64,000 bases of DNA from Varroa destructor. Taxonomy: Eukaryota > Arthropoda > Arachnida > Mesostigmata > Varroidae. Each line of letters opens with the position of its first letter. Within the stretch, counting starts at the first letter, position 1. The stretch lies in assembly GCF_002443255.2 (NCBI RefSeq), contig NW_019211454.1:64224179-64288178 (forward strand), read 5' to 3'. Below the pieces are notes generated by a model. That model was not told where the DNA came from. It saw nothing but the letters and a program-made list of their open reading frames with translations, and did no database searches. The position numbers and the translations under genes were made by a program. Positions 13,401 to 25,379 of this stretch are shown here, piece after piece.

Positions 13401-16308
13401 GACCCATTATCCAATCTAAACACATGAGACGAAGCTCTAGCAAAATTAAAAGCTTTGTTCTTTGTTTGAAGCTGGCGATTTACATGTATCATTATATCGT
13501 CAATTTTCATTGGATTCTCAAAAAATTCAAAAAAGATCTTTCTGACGTATACTAAAACATTTTAAATAGGATTTAAAATTAAAAGCTTCGAAAATCTATG
13601 GCTAAACTGCTATTGCTGATTACATATTCTTGACAGAGAAGTTAGCATCTTTGAAAGGAGAGTGTTTTTTACGTGGTTGTCCAAACAGACTAAAATCGGT
13701 TATAGTTTTTTAGATTTTTTTACACCTTTTAGACCATTTTGAGCGCTCGATTTTTTGGGACAACGATCTAGAATTGAATCTTCCTGTATTTTTATCCACG
13801 GCGTATTTGGATAGCCTTATGCGCACGAATGCTGTTGTTTGCCAATTAAAGAACAACTATTATGGAAGCGTCTAGCGAGTCGTTTGCGCGAATAGACATG
13901 ATTGCCAAAAATACTTTTAGTTTGTGCAAAAAAATCCTTGACATATCAATTTTGTCCTTAAAAATAAGATATAAGAACAAATCCCAACTTAGTCGGTGCA
14001 ACTTAGTTCGTTTATATATATATATAAATGGTATGTTAGTTGCGATATTGATATGCGCCCTGTTTATATATATAAGAGATATAATCTGTTTAATATGAAA
14101 GGCTGAAGTTTACTTTGGCCGAATGTACTTATCCATTCACAAGTCGCTTTGGGTATCATGCACGTAGTCATCCGCTACCCAGAAGCACACGCTTAGCTCA
14201 CCCATCCCCCAGCTTAACCCCTGGTAGACAACTCACGGAAATTTACAGGAGGCCCAACGTTCCAACGAGGGTTCCCCGCAGGTCGTGCTGGTGCAGGAAC
14301 GTTTTCGGCGTGCGGAGCTAATGATATTCCTGGTACAAGACAACATTCTCGTGATTGTCGCTTTACTGGCGGTCTGTTGGGCGTACTGGCAAATACGGAC
14401 GCTTGACTTCAGCGTGCACCCAATCACGCTGCTTGACGACGTACTCCTCTACGTACCTCTACCGTTCTTCTTTCTCTACTTCTTCATGTCGTAAGTACTC
14501 GTTCAGCTAGAGATATACATACGATTTTCTTGGATGGGAAATGTCTGCCGGATCCTCATACAAGCTAGCTTGGAAGAAAAAATTCGTCGACTGAATGTAA
14601 ACTAGCTAAGTTGAATACGAAAATTACCAAGAAATCTGCTTTCCACGTATGGAAACTAAAATAAAAAAAATATACGGCAAAAAATTATTTTCAGGTAGAT
14701 TGTCTAAAATTAGATCACGCATCCTACCGATACTTTTTGTGACCTATACAACCCATAACTTTCCAAATTGTTTTTGCGATGTTGTTGGTTAGTGCATAGA
14801 ACAAATAAGGCCTAGCGCACAGTTCGGGAGAAGCCGACTTATTTGAACGGAGGTATCTCGAAGTACGTAAACGAAAGGTGCTGAGGTTTAGATAAGAACC
14901 CCAATAGGCACCGAAGCTGGATTGTCGTTGTTCCAAGGAGATCCTTATACGGCATTTAAAGATAATAAATTCTAAAATAATTATATCTCACAAGTATGAT
15001 TATAATTTGTTCGTTCAAGGATGATAGCTGACGTCTACTCACAGAAACTGTCGCGAGTCAGTAGTAACGTTATCACCGTAATACAGGTCGTGGTAAGTTC
15101 TCAAAAAATTTCCTTTTCGTAAACTTTAACCCTCAAATTTTTTTCAATCTTGCTAACCTAAAGTTCGCCAAAGAATACCGATAAGTAGCGATTGAAAGCA
15201 AGACAGAACAAGTTTGTCGAAATTGCAGGCTGTTAGCTGAATAATTATAGGCGGTATATTTGTGTTTTTCTTAGGCGCTATAAAGGTAAGCAAGGCCTTG
15301 GAAATATGCACATAGAACGGCTTCACAAAATATCTCATTTCGTATATAGAGAACCCCTTCAAAGAACCGTATCAGTGCGTTACTCCAGCCGTCTATTCAG
15401 ATAATACGAGATTCGTATACGCCATTACGGAGGGCTTGCAGGGTGGAATCTGTAACCTCCAATCGGCTGGGCCCCCAGCGCGAAATAAGGTGTGTTTCTG
15501 CGAGGTTTTGAATTCAAACTATCTCACGTGTCTTCAGGCTTCGTAGACAAACGCGCGCCACCATATTGATCTTAACGAGCGTTTAGATAAACATCTTTTC
15601 CCTACCCATTTGCTTTTCATTTTCAGCTTCAAACACTCTTTCTGTCAGACGGTTTGCGACGGTGTAGTAACCAACGGAGGCATCAGTTTCTGAAACCTGG
15701 CCGTGAACTGGTTACCTTTCTCATCATCTGTAATATTACCATGTGGGTAACCACCACATTTAAAACAGACACCCAACACGAAAGTGAAAGCGCTGAGTTA
15801 ATCTTCGGAAAGAGTGTAAGTCTACTTTGCGTGGCAAAGCACCTGGAGTTGGAGAATTATATAACGACTGATCCTTGCTCAAAATCCGAAAACCATGTAC
15901 TACTCTTCATCATGATAGATCTATTGTTATGTTCTAGAAAGGACTATCTCTTTACCAAGAATAGCGGATAAGGTGCGCTAAGGTAAACAGTTCGTTAAGG
16001 ATGCCTTGCCCTACATATTCGGCTCGAGCTTAAGGGAGTGTCATAGTGTTTGATATGTGCAATGTTAATTCCTTCGCTCTCAGGACATATCGTACAGGAT
16101 CATTTAGGGCTACAAGTAGCAATCACAAGCAACAAAGTGAAATTTAGTTCTGGTGTTGCAACTGTATTATTTACTCGAATATTAATTTTGCTTTCAGTGT
16201 TGGATCCTAATTAAACACGCCACCCTTCCACTAATGCTGTTCTACCGTTTTCATTCATCTGTTTGCCTCTCGGATATCTGGAAATCCGCCTATGAGACAG
16301 GCGAGTAA
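1356..16308 (+). CDS. Otop: Otopetrin-family proton channel, 11 visible coding exons (5' end missing)
   Basis: Multi-pass proton-selective channel; otopetrins carry H+ across the plasma or vesicle membrane in acid taste, pH sensing and biomineralising tissues. Coding exons: 1356-1464, 3007-3120, 3508-3571, 8584-8750, 10051-10262, 12556-12794, 13061-13224, 14282-14490, 15020-15092, 15627-15815 and 16198-16308 (TAA). Every junction is GT-AG and phase-compatible, giving 549 visible residues. Otopetrin hallmarks in order are INEGLQLEQY (TM3), RHIARFGAMHLIATSLYFW (TM5), PFTVEYN (TM6), DCHASNKGLFAGLF (TM7), LQTLFLSDGLRR (TM10), KPGRELVTFLIICNITMW (TM11) and LPLMLFYRFHSSVCL (TM12). These account for all twelve helices. 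Length fits the family apart from the missing cytosolic N-terminus: the first visible exon begins with one leftover base of a codon, so an earlier exon must exist. The loop between TM5 and TM6 is unusually rich in histidine. The gene converges on ovo. Assignment is by family recognition, without a search; which otopetrin paralogue it is cannot be told. Confidence 0.93.
1465..3006 (+). other. Otop intron A-B
   Basis: Intron of 1.5 kb. It holds a short CAG run at about 1507-1529 and purine-rich sequence from 1660 to 1920. No exon-like or RNA features seen. Confidence 0.7.
3007..3120 (+). CDS. Otop: Otop exon B: TM2
   Basis: Acceptor ttctag, donor GTTGGT, 38 codons in phase 0 at both ends. It encodes the second helix (IFSILVSLIGIGWLFALHID) followed by ILWYKN, the usual otopetrin TM2 end. 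Confidence 0.88.
3121..3507 (+). other. Otop intron B-C
   Basis: Intron of about 390 bp with nothing notable. Its 3' boundary is uncertain by about 20 bases because of alternative AGs. Confidence 0.65.
3508..3571 (+). CDS. Otop: Otop exon C: start of TM3
   Basis: Small exon encoding ...EGRHSGSFYLKGGMV, matching the otopetrin HGSLYLRxGAV block that opens TM3. It ends in phase 1 at a strong donor (GTAAGT). The acceptor is less certain: AGs at 3486, 3507 and 3513 all keep phase 0, and 3507 (tcttcag) looks best. Confidence 0.75.
3572..8583 (+). other. Otop intron C-D (5.0 kb)
   Basis: The longest intron of the gene and AT-rich. It holds a 10-bp-stem hairpin at 4793-4816, a palindromic TA/CG stretch at about 4832-4850 and a TA repeat at 8345-8369. 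The short open frames on both strands lack protein character. A long first-half intron is a common place for regulatory elements, but none can be proven here. Confidence 0.65.
8584..8750 (+). CDS. Otop: Otop exon D: TM3 end and TM4
   Basis: Acceptor tttcag, donor GTATGT. It starts with two bases completing the Val codon split with exon C and ends in phase 0. It encodes FCFCHLINEGLQLEQYIQLV and the TM4 stretch VLRPIYAFYQLFMAFKYSN, both aligning with otopetrin signatures. Confidence 0.92.
8751..10050 (+). other. Otop intron D-E
   Basis: Intron of 1.3 kb. I see no exon, repeat or RNA gene in it. Confidence 0.7.
10051..10262 (+). CDS. Otop: Otop exon E: TM5 and start of the TM5-6 loop
   Basis: Acceptor ccttttgcag, donor GTGAGT. 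It encodes the strongly conserved block HIARFGAMHLIATSLYFWF (TM5) and then the first part of a histidine-rich extracellular loop. It ends with two bases of a Gly codon. Confidence 0.93.
10263..12555 (+). other. Otop intron E-F
   Basis: Intron of 2.3 kb splitting the histidine-rich loop. AT-rich with short A runs near 11460-11500. Nothing else supported. Confidence 0.7.
12556..12794 (+). CDS. Otop: Otop exon F: His-rich loop and TM6
   Basis: Acceptor aaacag. The donor GTTTGT is weaker than consensus. The first base completes the split Gly codon. It encodes most of the His-rich TM5-6 loop, with possible N-glycosylation sites NHT and NIT, then TM6 with PFTVEYNIILAGVWFIVWQN. The Glu in VEY sits where vertebrate otopetrins have a functionally important Glu (from memory of the family; confirm by alignment). 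Ends in phase 1. Confidence 0.92.
13061..13224 (+). CDS. Otop: Otop exon G: TM7
   Basis: Acceptor gagcag; donor GTTCGT departs from the usual GTRAGT. It encodes a hydrophilic linker and DCHASNKGLFAGLFLLLVSV, the otopetrin DCHxANKGLF motif opening the C-terminal half (TM7). Ends in phase 0. Confidence 0.92.
13225..14281 (+). other. Otop intron G-H
   Basis: Intron of 1.06 kb. It carries short TA runs near 13292 and 14013-14082 and no recognisable exon. Confidence 0.7.
14282..14490 (+). CDS. Otop: Otop exon H: TM8 and TM9
   Basis: Acceptor ccccgcag, donor GTAAGT. It encodes two hydrophobic helices, DNILVIVALLAVCWAYWQI and LLYVPLPFFFLYFFM, joined by a short loop carrying LDDVLL. Ends with two bases of a Ser codon. 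Confidence 0.92.
14491..15019 (+). other. Otop intron H-I
   Basis: Intron of 529 bp with nothing notable. Confidence 0.7.
15020..15092 (+). CDS. Otop: Otop exon I: linker and start of TM10
   Basis: Acceptor gttcaag, donor GTAAGT. The first base completes the split Ser codon. It encodes 24 further codons, ending NVITVIQVV, which reads on into LQTLFLSDGLRR of the next exon, as in other otopetrins. Ends in phase 0. Confidence 0.88.
15093..15626 (+). other. Otop intron I-J
   Basis: Intron of 534 bp. A cag at about 15441 and short open stretches do not form a family-like exon; exons I and J read on directly. Confidence 0.7.
15627..15815 (+). CDS. Otop: Otop exon J: TM10 end and TM11
   Basis: Acceptor tcattttcag, donor GTAAGT, phase 0 at both ends. 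It encodes LQTLFLSDGLRRC and KPGRELVTFLIICNITMWV, the most recognisable otopetrin C-terminal blocks. An open frame runs past the donor to 15971, but that extension does not resemble the family and is intronic. Confidence 0.94.
15816..16197 (+). other. Otop intron J-K
   Basis: Intron of 382 bp between the TM11 and TM12 exons, with good GT-AG ends and no other content seen. Confidence 0.75.
16198..16308 (+). CDS. Otop: Otop terminal exon K: TM12
   Basis: Acceptor ttgctttcag, in phase 0. It encodes WILIKHATLPLMLFYRFHS and VCLSDIWKSAYE, the family's conserved C-terminus, followed by TAA. The protein ends four residues past the conserved AYE, a normal otopetrin ending. Confidence 0.94.
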   Translation, partial: CWILIKHATLPLMLFYRFHSSVCLSDIWKSAYETGE

Positions 16309-16508
16309 GCGGGGACTCGGTGTTTTCGATAGCAGACACAGGTAGCGGAGAAAACTCAGCAACACGGCGCACTTCTGTGATAGCTAAGTTTCCGGCTTCT
16401 ATCCAAGTTCCACGCAACGTTCGTGCCTGTTAGATTTGCGAAGGACTACTATGTTGGTCAGCGACAGTTTGGCCTGTAATAACCGTGACAAGGGTTCTCA
16501 TTGATCAT

Positions 16509-16528
16509 CCTATATATATATATATATA

Positions 16529-16567
<39 letters not shown>
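16509..16567. repeat. TA dinucleotide microsatellite
   Basis: Two TA runs separated by a GG. The first run with its flanks (CC...GG) is self-complementary, so this can extrude a hairpin. Length is likely polymorphic. Confidence 0.95.
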
Positions 16568-16568
<1 letters not shown>

Positions 16569-17031
16569 GTGGGCGTATAATTGAAGTCGTTCAATTCGCT
16601 TCGACAGCGTTTCTCTTACCATTAGTCAGTAGCTAGTGTGGCAAGCAAATCTCTTTCCGCGGAAAAATGTGAGGCCTCACGCATTCATAGATGCGTATCC
16701 GGCAAAATGTCTTATTCCTTGATCAGAACGTAGTTTTTAACCAATACTTTTGTAACCTCACTTCACAGAGCTGTTAGTAAGTGCTACCATGGTAGGTTGA
16801 CTAAAGCACGGCGCTATAACTTGGCGATCGCTGAATCGCAGTATTAATGTATGAACGTGATATGAACGCAATAATATGACAAAAGTTTGTCTGTTTTTTT
16901 TTTTACTTTTTATTATAATAATGTAATGCTTATACAAAAGATCTGTCCATCAATGTATGTGATGTTCTGCGTACTGCATGAAATAGCAGATTCTTACCAA
17001 CATAACCAACATGCAATTCGCCTTGTACAGT

Positions 17032-17037
17032 AATAAA
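17032..17037 (+). promoter_or_regulatory. Possible polyadenylation signal for Otop
   Basis: First AATAAA after the Otop stop codon, about 720 bases downstream. It would give a 3' UTR of ordinary length. No transcript evidence is available. Confidence 0.3.
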
Positions 17038-20000
17038 CAGACAATATAATAACTAAAAACAACATCAATGATAGGTAAACAATCAAAAAGGCATATTTAC
17101 GCATGTACGCGGCGACGTCAGAGCAGATCAAAAAAAAATATGGAACGCCTTTTATCATTCAGTTTGTTTGTGTATTTGCCACTGCTCGAGAAGACGGACC
17201 CCTATGTTGTTTCATACTGATAACTTTGTTGACGACGAATCTCAATTGAGATTTAGGTAGGCAATTAGGGAACGTACAAGACATATAAATCCCCAAAACG
17301 AAAAAAACTTTAGCTGTGATGAACGTTCTAAACGAGCACAGTCTATAGGTATCCTTTCTATGCGAATGAAAAATCTGTCAGAGTCGTCTAAAAAACAAGC
17401 AACAATCACCAACAATTTTAATTCTAATCAAGTGACTCGAAGAGACTCATCTCTTTTTTGTACAGAACATCGTGAGGAACATATTAGAAATGCAACGCTG
17501 AACGTGTTTTAGTATCGGCCACAAAAATGAAACAGAACGTACCAATATGGAATTAAGAAAAGATCCGCAAGCGTAGTAATACGCCAAAATGTGCCGTGTG
17601 AAAAATCATAGTAATGCAGCCATCACTACTCTATTCTTTATAGTCACGAATTAAATAACGAGGACAATATCCGCAGGACTAACGGTACTTCAGCTTTCTG
17701 ATCGTTTTTTGTCATGATCAATTAAGCGATGCAACGGAATTTTACCGTAAGGTAACGAAAACAGTTTAGTTTGGAAGCGGATTCTTATTTACGTATCGAG
17801 TCGTTTTAACATTTAGATCAAGCCACGCGGACTCGAACATTATAATGAAAGTAAGCGTTTCCGTATTATTGAACTTGTTATAAACTATCCTCAATCACAC
17901 CCATATGACTTGAATCCGCATTATAGATACAACTGTATCTGTGGTCGTAATATAGAATCATTTTAGTTTCTGCGACTAATATTTATTCCTTACCTAACAT
18001 AACTATACGGCTTTCATATAATAAACATGACATTTTCGAAATAAACATACATTATTAATTCTAAAAAGTACACAATATTACTATTTATTATTATTATTAT
18101 TATAAAATGACCACTGATCATAATAGTTGAGATATTATATCTACTACCATTCAAAAATGGTGTTGCATCTTTTTGAGATAAATTGATACTCATGATTGAT
18201 ATCAAGTTATTTTGTGTATCTGAATTGCATTCAACATATTAAAGTATTTAAATATATACAACTAATTACAGATACTTACTATTTTCAGCACTCTGTCCTA
18301 TATGGTGAAGACTATAACTCCAGTTATATTAGCTATTTGACAGAAATGTCCTATCGGCACCGATCGAAATCTATCTGATAAAATTTTACGGGTATTTTTA
18401 TGTGGGTAAAAGTAATCACTCCACCCAGTTTGGCTGAAATTAACATATTTTCTTTTAAGTCATGCATAAGGATGCATAAGATCGGCCCGTCCTTAACAGA
18501 TTTTTTGCAGTGAGAACAAATATGATATAACGAGGTGACCTAACCTTGCGTGTCCTAAATTCACAGTCATATTGGCTCTTTAACTGAGAAAAAATTCCGC
18601 TATATATAAGCCTCGTCACTTTCTAAAATTCAATAGAGATAATTGCAATAGGGTAAATTTTTTATTTTTATGACACGTTCTTTCCCCGAGCGACGGATTG
18701 GTCGCTTGTAATAGTTTTCGTGGGACCAATAACTCGACATGGAAGAGAAAGACACACCGTAATATATTCCAGCTAAAAGAATCGTCAATCATAATCAGTT
18801 GTGTACGTTTTAGCATAACTACTGCTTTAATTGTAAAAAAGTATTGCTTCAGAATTTTATGTTTATGTATATTTATTATTATCTGTATGTTTGTGCATAT
18901 ACATAATTACACTTAGTATTGCTGCGAAAAACTCTAATCGTACGAGTGAGAAAGGTGCATCATTATGTACGAATAGTCAAACTTGTACTTCAGTATAGAA
19001 AATTTGCAAGTAACATGTACAGCATTACTTTCTTGCAAAGAGCTTTTTCTGAAGAGTTCGCATCTATCCATGCTTATCTGAATTGAGCCTGGCCAAGTTT
19101 CGAAGTGTTGCCTTCGTAAGGATCCTGCGAGGAATATGTTCTATCATCTTCCTATAATTTAGCCAGAAAAGCTAATTTCCTTAAAAAAACACCTGTCTAA
19201 TATATATGACAAAACCTCTTGTTCATGGACTTATTATTAAATTTTCGCCACCTTAAAAAAGCATGATAACACTAATTAATGAATTTATAGTTGAACGAAC
19301 TTTAAGCACATGTTCATTTCAAATCTGCGAAATCTAATCTATTCTATTTTATATTGCTGTTCTCTCAATGTTTCCTCAATGAGGCTCTTTCAGAACATAG
19401 CTAGTAAAGATAAAGTTACGTAATCTTTAAGTTGAGCATGCGTTATTCAAACTGATAGATGCACCATGGAAAGAGCGATTTAGTTAAAGAAAGATACCAG
19501 TAGGTTTATCTCGCTGGGAGAGCTATTTTGAATTTTCTTTATGTGTACAACACCTCAGTTACTGTGGTTAGTTACCGCCGGCACAAGACAATGCCAAGGC
19601 CAAAGGATCAGCTCCAGCTACATAACGGCTTCCCTTATAGCGATAGAAGCATCCACCAAAAATATAGGATACAAACCAAAAAACAAAAAGATGGCCGACA
19701 GTGCGCCTAAGGTCTGCGTAAAACTATTTCAGTTAGGTAATAATATTAGACAGCATTTGATTAATGGGGCAGCTCGGCCGAAACCGAGAGTAAGAAGAAT
19801 GGCTTCTTCTTGGTGGGATTGTGACGCTGGCTTTGGCATGAACTTGGTTTGCGACATCATAGGGGAGCCGACGTGACATTGTCGCCTGTTGAGCCCGGCC
19901 GGCGTGTACGAATGCCGATGGAAAACAGATCTGAAACAGTCATCATCATAGGACTCGATTGATCCAAAGTGGAGAGACAATCTCTTCTGGGTTAGATTAG

Positions 20001-23000
20001 CCACAGGGTTTGTTGTCATCGCATTGATTGTGGAACCTGATCGCTTCCCGGTTTCATCGGTTATAATGTTAAGTGACCGAGTTCTGCCATATAGGTGCAT
20101 TTCTTTGGATATCATAACTTCTTCGGTGGACGACAAAGGCTCACGTGCTAATGAAGTGCAGTATAGCAATGTAACCGGGATCGACAACTACTTTGGACAC
20201 GATAACACTATATCATGTTGTCGCAGTTCATAGGTCTATTTAACGAGTTTCATTCGTGTAACTATAGCTCCATTGGAGATCTCAACTAACTATCCAGTTG
20301 CTTTTTGCTTTCCCGGTGAGTCTGCTGCGCTAATTTTCTTCGATGAATATTGCAGTTGGCCATTATCCAACTGTTGCTTCTCCAATTCAATTACTTTTAC
20401 TTTGAATTACTTTAAAATGTTACTTTGGTGCGGCCATCTCATTAACTTGTTTTAGTGATTTGCTACATCCAACCTAACCTATAATTCCGTTATTCTCCAC
20501 CACGGGTCGCATGACCCGATTGCAGTGATTACATCATTGTTACTTTCCAGGAACCCCGTTACTCTATTGGGTCGCCCATTCATAATCCGCTGCTTCGTAT
20601 ATATATATATATCTACCTCAAAAAATAAGTGACCTCGTATATATAATATGAAGTCAACCGAATTCTACTTTAATCTCATCTTAACCTCTGTTCTTCCACT
20701 TTATTATTGAATCGTTACAGGGTCAAGTTACCCCACTTTGTCGTTGATACCGTTACGCAAACTAGTATACATAAAAACCAGTAATTAGAAAGTAACTTCT
20801 ATATATTAGCACACTGAGACTTTTTAATCGTGAGCGCCTAATGGTTGTCGCGCAACGTTAGCTGTTGGCGCCGTTCTGTGCGGTAGTCATGACATATAGC
20901 TAAACAGTAGCAATAGCTTTAACAAGCAGGTACGGTAATGAACGGTAGCAGGCTTTGTTACTTCCTACCCCGCAGTTCACCTTTTTCCGCCGGAGACCTT
21001 TCTTTATTATTCGTAACTGTTTCACTACCGGGCTCTTCACAAGCGACTTAGCAGATTAGTTTCATAAGTCGATGCACGCAATTGCAGCGGTCGTCGACGA
21101 AATTTTAAGTTTAAGAACTTGAGGGACACGTTGACATGCTATTTTATGCTGGGAGTCAGCGTCTAATCGAATGCCTCACGGCGGTATAGGACGTACAACT
21201 GGAAACGTTTAGTCGCTCTGTTACGCTACTCTAAAGGGAACTGTAGCGTGTACCCCCGGGAGGTGAGTCACTGTGAAAACAACTGCTAACAAAGCAGCGT
21301 GCGGAGCCAAAAGATCATCAACATTTGTGCATCATCAACCGCTGTTACTGCCTAATGTTAGCAGGGCCATTGTGTTCGAACAGTATAGAATATTGTTATA
21401 ATTGCACATTTAACTTCATGTAAAACTCCGGTCTGCATTATTTTCAACTTCTGTTTAACTCTTTAGTAAAGACTGCCTAAGAAACAGATGTGAAGAGTAT
21501 CAAACGCAGTCGAGTGGAAGCTGGCAGTTGAAAAATTCAACCTAGTTCTCCAGAGGCTTCGTAAAGAAAAATATATCTATAAAAATTTACTCGTAAGACA
21601 AGTCACTTAAAAAGAAATGCTATCTATATATAATTTTAATATTATATAGTGCAAGGACAGAGTCTTTGTACACATTGAGAACCAATCTTTCCAATTAATA
21701 TGCAACTAAATAAACGGACAATAAAGCTTGTTTTATTTAGCCCGATTTGATAGAGATGAATTTGTAATATAATACACAGTGGAAAACAGCCTACACTTTA
21801 CATTTACCCGATCAAATCTAATGCTCAGCATACGAGCATATCAGGGTCATATGGGCATATTAACGGGCTTGCAAAACGGGTCCGCAAAACCGATACTGCG
21901 TTTTTGTCCTACTTATATGCCATTACTTAGTAGTAATCTGAAGAGTATAAGAGAAAAATCTATTTAGGCGTGAAGCCTGGACGTATAGGATTAATGAAGT
22001 TTAATTGTAGAAATTTCGGCACAGGTTAGTTCGTATTTTTCATACGTCGAAGGGAAGCAGAAAGCTAATTATCGTATCTATATAAACACGTGAGTTTTTT
22101 TTATAAAAATAGTAATTACCATTATGACGTAGGAAGATCGCACACTTCGCTATGTGATCTAACTAGACACATAACGTCGTCTTCCAGAGTCGTCAAAAAC
22201 AAGGAAGCACTAGGCCATACTAATCACCATAACGTTGTCAGAGCGTAATTTTAATTTCGTCTTAGTGCGATAATCGACATCAATAGGCCCGGACGCTCGC
22301 AACAAACCCACGATGAGAATGGTTTTCACATTTTTTTCAACTAGCGATTCCATGAAGCTCACTGTCCACCTCGTGATGTCTGTGACAAAGCTTCTTCATC
22401 GTAGTTTCAAGTCTTGAACACTAATAACAACTATAACGTACGCTAGCTAGGACGTTTGCTAACATTTTTCTTCGATAAATAATACCTATGATATACGAAA
22501 TCCAAGACAGTCACCTATTTAACTTAAATATAACAAGTTTTTATTATTACGGCTGTTCTTTTCCGTTTGTTTGTTCGATACGATATAATTAGTTACTGTA
22601 ACACCTGACACGAGTCGCGCTCACACAGACATACTGATTTAATCATTGCCTGCGTTGATGCATTTGTATATCTATAGTACAGCTCGGCCGTTCGCCATTG
22701 TGGGTTATTCAACCACAATAATTGGGTTCTTCTGACTTCTGGGACGATACATAGATGTTTGTTGTCGTTGAAGAAATGCAGAAATCGATATATTTATGTT
22801 ACAATATGGAGCAATTAGGGTGGTTCGCAGATCTATGTTTGTCTTATATCTTATGATCTTCCTTCATTTACTGCGAAGCATTTAAACATCACCTAATCTT
22901 GATAACAATCAGACTAATTATTAGAGTTCAGGTATATACAACATGAAAACCCGGAACAGCCAGGTAATATATGATGAAATAATAGGGTGAATCTGTTTTT

Positions 23001-24185
23001 ATTATCTGAATTTATTGGCCAAAACATGGGACAGGCGTTGTTCTCTGTAAACGTCACCCCTACGATCGAAGCGTCTGAAGGTAGCCATTACTATCCAGCG
23101 TCGTTCAGTTCTACCTGGGCGTGTAAAAATCACACAAAACCGTTAGGCCACATCTGAGACACAGACACACCCTCGAAAATAGCTCACTTAAATACTCATA
23201 AATGGCCAACTAATGCTGATGATAGTTGCTAATGCCCGGAGCACATCTTACGTTTTTCTATACTCCGCCACTACACGTCTTACAACACATACACTACTAA
23301 TACACGTAAGAAACGAACGTGTATATCTATAATAATAATTATAATGGATTTATATTTGCGTCGTGTTTATTTAGTACTGATAAAATTATATTACTGTTGT
23401 TTACGATATGAATATGGTTTCTCTTTGGCTAATGTACACGTTGGCGACAATCTTTCCTTCGATCGCAGTCAACCACCACCGCGTTGATACTTGTTTGTAG
23501 TGGCGTCCATGCGCCAGGGATCGCACCAAATTAACAATCAAGCTGCCTATACGAGGGCCATACCGCAACTATATATATAGGTTTCACAAATCTACTTTAA
23601 TTTTCCACCTCCGTTGTTTATAAAGTAGTAATAAATATGTACACAACACAAGTGCCTATTCGTGGAGCCTGTTTTTCTCTCGATCAACTCGAAAGCAGAT
23701 CACCAATGATGGGCTACTACAGATATCTACAAGTTCCTAGAGTAGTTCGGATCATAGCTCTCCACTGCTTTGTAACATCAGTCTAAACATTGTCAGCTTG
23801 GGTTAACACCCAGCCAAATCTATATACAACACTACTGACCCGTTAAACCGAACTTGTAGTGCTCAATACAGCGAAACACATCAGCTTGTTTTGTGGCTTC
23901 CTCCTATATGAATAATAGGCATCTATTATGTGCAGTTGTTACTATTATGGATAATAAGCCTTCAGTAATCGCTCATTTCCTCCATCAACAATCATAGTTC
24001 CACCTTTACCTTGTATCTCCTTCACTTCACCTTCGAGTGTTGTTATCACAGAGAAATAAGTTACAATGTCATTTGGTAGAGACGCCCATGTTATTCAGTT
24101 ACTTTGCTGTGCATTTTGGTAAAACATCTGTCCCGATTCATCCACGAAAGTGCGGTCGGTAGGTAAATTTGTGTGACTATGTCCG

Positions 24186-24310
24186 TGTGCATGCATGTCT
24201 GTGTGTGAGCGTGTGCGTGTGTCTTCGTGTGTGTGTCTGTGTCTGTGTGTGTCTGTGTCTGTGTCTGTGTCTGTGTCTATGTCTGTGTGTGTGTCTCTGT
24301 GTGTGTGTTG
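24186..24310. repeat. TG/TCTG compound microsatellite
   Basis: About 125 bases of imperfect TG repeats with interspersed TCTG units. The open frames through it (Val/Cys-rich on +) are by-products of the repeat. Confidence 0.95.
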
Positions 24311-24882
24311 TTATAATTATAAATTCTGTTTACATTTATCTCTCTACAGATTTCGTATTGTATTTATATTGTTGCGAAAAGGAGTTAGCTCTAGGAGACA
24401 AGTTTGAAGAGATCCGCAAAGTTTAGGTAAGTTCCGAGAACATGTGGATGAGTTGATGAAGTAAAGGTCATATGCATTAATTCTGAGCCGCTTCACAGTA
24501 TTACTTGACGAAGAAAGAACAATATCGGATCGTAACGTGGTCCGCTCCATAGCCCTCATTTCAAACACTCAAATTTATTGATCGTTTTATAACTTCTTAT
24601 TAGGATAAGTTTCACGTTTCTTAAAATAAACGAAGCGAAGCGAAGCGGCTGTCTTATACCGCGTACAAAAAAAAAACAGGTGAGGGTCGTGCTGTTCGAT
24701 TGATCGACTGATTGAGAGAGATCATGAGAGGTTATGCTTCTTTCTCCGTCATAGCTAAGATGTGTGTTGTTTGTTCTCTGCGAAAAAAGAGACTAGGGAT
24801 CACGGGAATGCCCTTAGAGAGCTCGAGCTTCTCACTGCCTCGCTTTTTGTTCTCCTTTATCATCTTCGTATTGTCCTTTTTT

Positions 24883-24978
24883 CACAACTTATGTTTCGTC
24901 AGTTAAAAAGTGAACGTTCACTTTCGATTATGCTTACTTACCACAACTTAAATTTCGTCAGTTCTTTCGATTATGCTT
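24883..24978. repeat. Degenerate tandem duplication
   Basis: Copy 1 (24883-24935) and copy 2 (24942-24978) share cacaactta..tttcgtcagtt and tttcgattatgctt. Copy 1 carries about 16 extra bases between these blocks, which form part of an 18-bp perfect palindrome (24906-24923). Confidence 0.8.
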
Positions 24979-25373
24979 GCTTTCTTTGTTCTTGTTTTGC
25001 CTTCCTGCACGTTCTATTCATTACTTCCTCTTTCTTATGTAATATTTTGTTAGAAACCATTTGCTCCTCATATGTTAAACTACTGTCGCCTCCTTAATTA
25101 TGATAAGCTATGTACGATTCTCTTTTATATTTTTTGTATAATAGTATAATAAAATGTTTTGTTTTTTTCTTTTTCTTCTCAGGCCGTTATTTATGTTATT
25201 ATTATTCTATGTATAGTTGAAATGGTCTTCGTTGTCCTCATCATTGAAATAATGACATAAATGCATCGTTCTTATATGATCAATAGTAACGTAGTCGTGT
25301 ACAGCAAAAGGATTATAGCAGGAATAGTATTTCATTGTATGTAAGTAGGTTCTACGGACACCGCTTTGTTGAT

Positions 25374-25379
25374 TTTAAT
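25374..25379 (-). promoter_or_regulatory. Possible polyadenylation signal for ovo
   Basis: ATTAAA on the - strand, 366 bases downstream of the ovo stop codon. The first canonical AATAAA on that strand is further on, at 24574-24579. Either could end the transcript. Confidence 0.3.

Noticed and set aside
15816..15971. Extension of Otop exon J past its donor
   Set aside because: The consensus GTAAGT and the perfect continuation of family similarity in exon 16198-16308 show this is intron.
19691..19876. 61-codon + strand frame beginning MADSAPK with a good start context
   Set aside because: No homology recognised, no splice or promoter support, and low complexity in parts; kept only as a note.
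19729..20187. 152-codon frame on the - strand
   Set aside because: It starts right after a stop with no ATG near its beginning, has no recognisable domain and no clear splice sites. A few frames of this length are expected by chance in 64 kb.
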